A stretch of 7,031 nt of DNA, taken from Betaproteobacteria bacterium. Its GTDB lineage: Bacteria > Pseudomonadota > Gammaproteobacteria > Burkholderiales > Casimicrobiaceae. The notes under the pieces were generated by a model. That model had not been told where the DNA came from and did no database searches. It saw only the letters and a program-made list of their open reading frames with translations. Numbering within the stretch: position 1 is the first letter of the stretch; every line of letters begins with the position of its first letter. Made by a program: the position numbers and the translations under genes. The DNA is taken from positions 1-7,031 of the forward strand of contig VBCS01000096.1 of assembly GCA_005888955.1 (NCBI GenBank), read 5' to 3'. Positions 5,115 to 7,031 of this stretch are shown here, piece by piece.

Positions 5115-6197
5115 ATGAAATCGTCTCTTGCCACCAAACTGACGCAGCTCGCCTCGCGGCTCGAGGAGCTCGATGGCTTGCTCGCGGCCCCGGATGTTAC
5201 CCGGGATCTCGATCGCTACCGCGCGTTGTCGCGCGAGTACGCGGAGATCGCCCCGGTCGTGGCGCTCCATCGCGACTGGCAACAGGCGGACCGCGATCTC
5301 GCGAGTGCCCGCGAGCTTTTGGCCGACGCGGAGATGAAGACGCTCGCCGAGGATGAGGCCAAGGCGGCGAAGGTGACGATGGAGCGGATCGAGGAGGAAT
5401 TGCAGCGCGTGCTGCTGCCCAGGGATCCCGACGACGAGCGCAACGTGTTTCTCGAGATTCGCGCCGGCACCGGCGGCGATGAGTCCGCGCTCTTCGCCGG
5501 CGAGCTGTTCCGCATGTACGCGCGCTTTGCCGAACGCAATCGCTGGCAGGTGGAAGTGGTGTCGGAGAGCCCGGGCGACATGGGGGGATTCAAGGAAGTC
5601 ATCGCGCGCATCGCCGGTCAGGGCGTGTACTCGAAGCTCAAATTCGAATCCGGAGGACACCGCGTGCAGCGGGTGCCGGAAACCGAGGCGCAGGGACGCA
5701 TCCACACCTCCGCGTGCACGGTCGCGGTATTGCCGGAAGCCGATCCCATCGCCGACATCGCGATCAATCCGGCGGACGTGCGCATCGATACGTTCCGCGC
5801 GTCCGGCGCGGGCGGCCAGCACGTGAACAAGACCGATTCAGCGGTGCGCATCACGCATCTGCCGAGCGGCCTCGTGGTCGAATGCCAGGACGACCGATCG
5901 CAGCACCGCAACCGCGCACAGGCGATGGCGGTGCTCGCCTCGCGCTTGCTCGACCGCCAGCGGCAGGAGCGGCAACGAAAGGAGGCGGCGACGCGAAAGT
6001 CGCTGATCGGCAGCGGTGATCGCAGCGAGCGCATCCGCACCTACAATTTTCCGCAGGGCCGCGTCACCGATCACCGCATCAACCTCACTCTGTACAAGAT
6101 CGATCAGATCATGGACGGCGACTTGTTCGAATTGACGCAGGCGCTGGCGCAGGAGTTTCAGGCCGAGCTGCTTGCGGCGTTAGGGGAGACGAGCTGA
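5115..6197 (+). CDS. prfA: Peptide chain release factor 1
   Basis: RF1 recognises UAA and UAG in the ribosomal A site and triggers hydrolysis of the peptidyl-tRNA. The protein has exactly 360 residues, the same as E. coli RF1, when started at the ATG at 5115 (MKSSLATKL). The N-terminal helical domain spans about 1-100. Domain 2 begins with VFLEIRAGTGGDESALFAGELF (111-132). The stop-codon-reading PxT motif is Pro188-Glu189-Thr190, in GHRVQRVPETEAQGRIHTSA (181-200). The catalytic loop is SGAGGQHVNKTDSAVRITH (230-248), with GGQ at 233-235. RSQHRNRAQAM (261-271), RIRTYNFPQGRVTDHR (306-321) and a C-terminal DGDL helix (334-337) complete the family pattern. Longer frames upstream would be encoded by the hairpin repeats and are rejected. 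No clear Shine-Dalgarno is visible. It follows hemA as in many beta- and gammaproteobacteria, but the GNAT gene rather than prmC follows directly. Confidence 0.97.
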   Translation: MKSSLATKLTQLASRLEELDGLLAAPDVTRDLDRYRALSREYAEIAPVVALHRDWQQADRDLASARELLADAEMKTLAEDEAKAAKVTMERIEEELQRVLLPRDPDDERNVFLEIRAGTGGDESALFAGELFRMYARFAERNRWQVEVVSESPGDMGGFKEVIARIAGQGVYSKLKFESGGHRVQRVPETEAQGRIHTSACTVAVLPEADPIADIAINPADVRIDTFRASGAGGQHVNKTDSAVRITHLPSGLVVECQDDRSQHRNRAQAMAVLASRLLDRQRQERQRKEAATRKSLIGSGDRSERIRTYNFPQGRVTDHRINLTLYKIDQIMDGDLFELTQALAQEFQAELLAALGETS

Positions 6198-6722
6198 ATG
6201 CCTGCGCGTCCCGCCGGCAAGGCGCTGCTCGCGACGCAGCGGCTCGCGTTACGCGAGTTCCATGCGGGCGACGCGGAGAATCTCCATCGCCTGAACCGCG
6301 ATCCGCGCGTGATGCGATACATCGGCGACGGGTCGGTCGGCACGCGTGCGTCCGCCACCGCCGCGATCTCGCGCGCGAGGAAACACTACCGCGATTATCC
6401 AGGACTCGGCGTGTGGCCCGCCGAAGAACGCGCGAGCGGAGCCTTCATCGGCTGGTTCTGCCTGAAGTACATCCCCGCGACGGTCGAGGTCGAGGTCGGA
6501 TACCGCCTCATGTCTCGCATGTGGGGGCACGGCTTTGCGACCGAGGGTGCGCGGGCACTCGTCCGCTACGGATTCGACGTTCTGGGTCTTTATCGCGTCG
6601 TGGGTCTGACGCATCCTGAGAATCTGGCCTCCCAGCGCGTTCTGTGCAAGGCGGGCTTGCGCGATGCCGGCTGGGGGCACTATTACGACCGCGACCTGCG
6701 GCTTTTCGTGGCCGTTTCCTAG
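6198..6722 (+). CDS. GNAT family N-acetyltransferase (RimJ/RimL type)
   Basis: The protein has 174 residues, typical for this group. It probably transfers an acetyl group from acetyl-CoA to an amine such as a protein N-terminus; the substrate is unknown. The N-terminal strand TQRLALREF (13-21) is characteristic of RimJ/RimL relatives. Motif A is VEVGYRLMSRMWGHGFATEGA (98-118), with the acetyl-CoA pyrophosphate-binding WGHGFATEGA loop. Motif B is ENLASQRVLCKAGL (141-154). The ATG follows the prfA TGA directly with no spacer, and GGGGAG at 6183-6188 inside prfA is a good ribosome site, so it is probably co-transcribed and coupled. The position after prfA is more usually held by prmC, the RF1/RF2 methyltransferase; this protein has no methyltransferase motifs. 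The TAG stop lies in the first unit of the palindromic array that follows. Confidence 0.9.
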   Translation: MPARPAGKALLATQRLALREFHAGDAENLHRLNRDPRVMRYIGDGSVGTRASATAAISRARKHYRDYPGLGVWPAEERASGAFIGWFCLKYIPATVEVEVGYRLMSRMWGHGFATEGARALVRYGFDVLGLYRVVGLTHPENLASQRVLCKAGLRDAGWGHYYDRDLRLFVAVS

Positions 6723-6740
6723 GGCCGAATTCATTCGGCC
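6720..6740 (+). repeat. REP-like palindrome, unit 1
   Basis: It contains the perfect palindrome GGCCGAATTCATTCGGCC (6723-6740), preceded by CTAG in place of the GTAG seen in unit 3. The 21 nt are identical to 6796-6816, and similarity continues into CGGTAC downstream. The TAG at 6720-6722 is the GNAT stop codon. Confidence 0.8.
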
Positions 6741-6762
6741 GCATCGGTACATCGAACGTCGC

Positions 6763-6786
6763 GTGCGAATAAATTCGCACCTACGA
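6763..6786 (-). repeat. REP-like palindrome, unit 2 (opposite orientation)
   Basis: GTGCGAAT and ATTCGCAC form an 8-bp stem with a 2-nt spacer (6763-6780). On the minus strand it reads TCGTAGG followed by the palindrome, the same head as unit 3. Its two stem differences from units 1 and 3 are compensatory. Confidence 0.78.
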
Positions 6787-6792
6787 CGACAT

Positions 6793-6830
6793 TCGTAGGG
6801 CCGAATTCATTCGGCCGTGCCGGTACTTCG
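6793..6830 (+). repeat. REP-like palindrome, unit 3
   Basis: TCGTAGG leads into the same palindrome as unit 1 and a shared downstream CGGTAC. GTAG followed by a palindrome is the form described for REP elements mobilised by RAYT transposases. Head to head with unit 2, CCTACGA/TCGTAGG (6780-6786 and 6793-6799) adds a third stem. The array lies between convergent genes and may help end transcription from both sides. Confidence 0.8.
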
Positions 6831-6839
6831 GATGCCCGC

Positions 6840-7031
6840 TCAGTGAGCCTTGGTCGCCGCGGCGGGTAGTACCGGTTGCGCCACGCGCGACGCTGTTTCG
6901 GCCATGGTCGTCGGCAGCGACTCGACCGCGAGGCCGTGCTCATCCCATTCCGGAAAGCCGCCGCGGAACCAGTACACCGACTTGAAGCCTTTGGTCAGCG
7001 CGACACGCGCCGCCTTGTACGATTTCCAGCA
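6840..7031 (-). CDS. Rhodanese-like domain protein, 3' end only
   Basis: Only the last 63 residues are in the window; the start lies beyond the right edge. The visible part begins CWKSYKAARVALTKGF, then VYWFRGGFPEWDEHGLAVE. This matches the end of a rhodanese domain: the CW after the active-site loop, the following helix, the Y/RGG-x-x-x-W strand and loop, and a low-complexity tail of about 25 residues. The form resembles rhodaneses with a CxxxxCW or CXXCW-type active site. The catalytic first cysteine would lie just outside. Rhodaneses transfer sulfane sulfur, but single-domain relatives vary in substrate. The gene is convergent with the GNAT gene, with the palindromic array between them. 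The stop is TGA at 6840-6842. Confidence 0.8.
   Translation of the reverse strand, partial: CWKSYKAARVALTKGFKSVYWFRGGFPEWDEHGLAVESLPTTMAETASRVAQPVLPAAATKAH

Noticed and set aside
1..7031. Phage, CRISPR, toxin-antitoxin or anti-phage defence system
   Set aside because: No array of spaced direct repeats, no nuclease, transposase or toxin-like protein, and all genes have housekeeping or redox-type patterns.

Overview
The window is GC-rich chromosomal DNA, most likely from a betaproteobacterium. This rests on the style of the HemA and PrfA proteins, the hemA-prfA gene order, and a GC-rich repeat of a kind I remember from Burkholderiales genomes. The taxon is inferred by eye and no search was run. 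There are seven protein genes, two of them cut by the window edges. No RNA gene, CRISPR array, intact insertion sequence or phage gene was seen.

Left part (1-3324, minus strand, transcribed right to left): a compact four-gene cluster. It starts with a 454-residue protein with two predicted DNA-binding regions (1960-3324). Next come a small cytoplasmic beta-propeller protein (1222-1914), a DUF899 thioredoxin-like protein with a CPSC motif (473-1225), and a CcdA/DsbD-like membrane protein with a CPAC motif that runs off the left edge (1-444). Gaps are 45 nt, an ATGA overlap, and 28 nt, so it reads as one operon. A membrane thiol-electron carrier beside a cytoplasmic CxxC thioredoxin-fold protein suggests a thiol-redox module under its own regulator. 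This is inference.

Middle (3325-3696): a gene-free divergent intergenic region. Its right end holds a perfect FNR/ANR/CRP-family box (TTGAT-N4-ATCAA) centred about 41 nt before the expected hemA transcription start, the class II activator position. Its left end holds a 7-15-7 inverted repeat that could be an operator for the leftward cluster.

Right part (3697-6722, plus strand): hemA (glutamyl-tRNA reductase, first step of C5 tetrapyrrole synthesis), then prfA (peptide chain release factor 1), then a RimJ/RimL-type GNAT acetyltransferase abutting prfA where prmC often lies. The hemA-prfA gap is filled by a strong hairpin and an inverted pair of ATTCCC-N8-GGGAAT-type palindromes. After the GNAT gene lies a three-unit array of REP-like palindromes, two with a GTAG head. 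It is followed by the 3' end of a convergent rhodanese-like gene (6840-7031, minus).

The points most worth a second look are the ANR/FNR-type control of hemA, the thiol-redox operon with an apparently shortened DUF899 protein, a repeat inserted in frame in the regulator gene, and the REP arrays. One REP unit supplies the GNAT stop codon, and the copies show compensatory stem changes.
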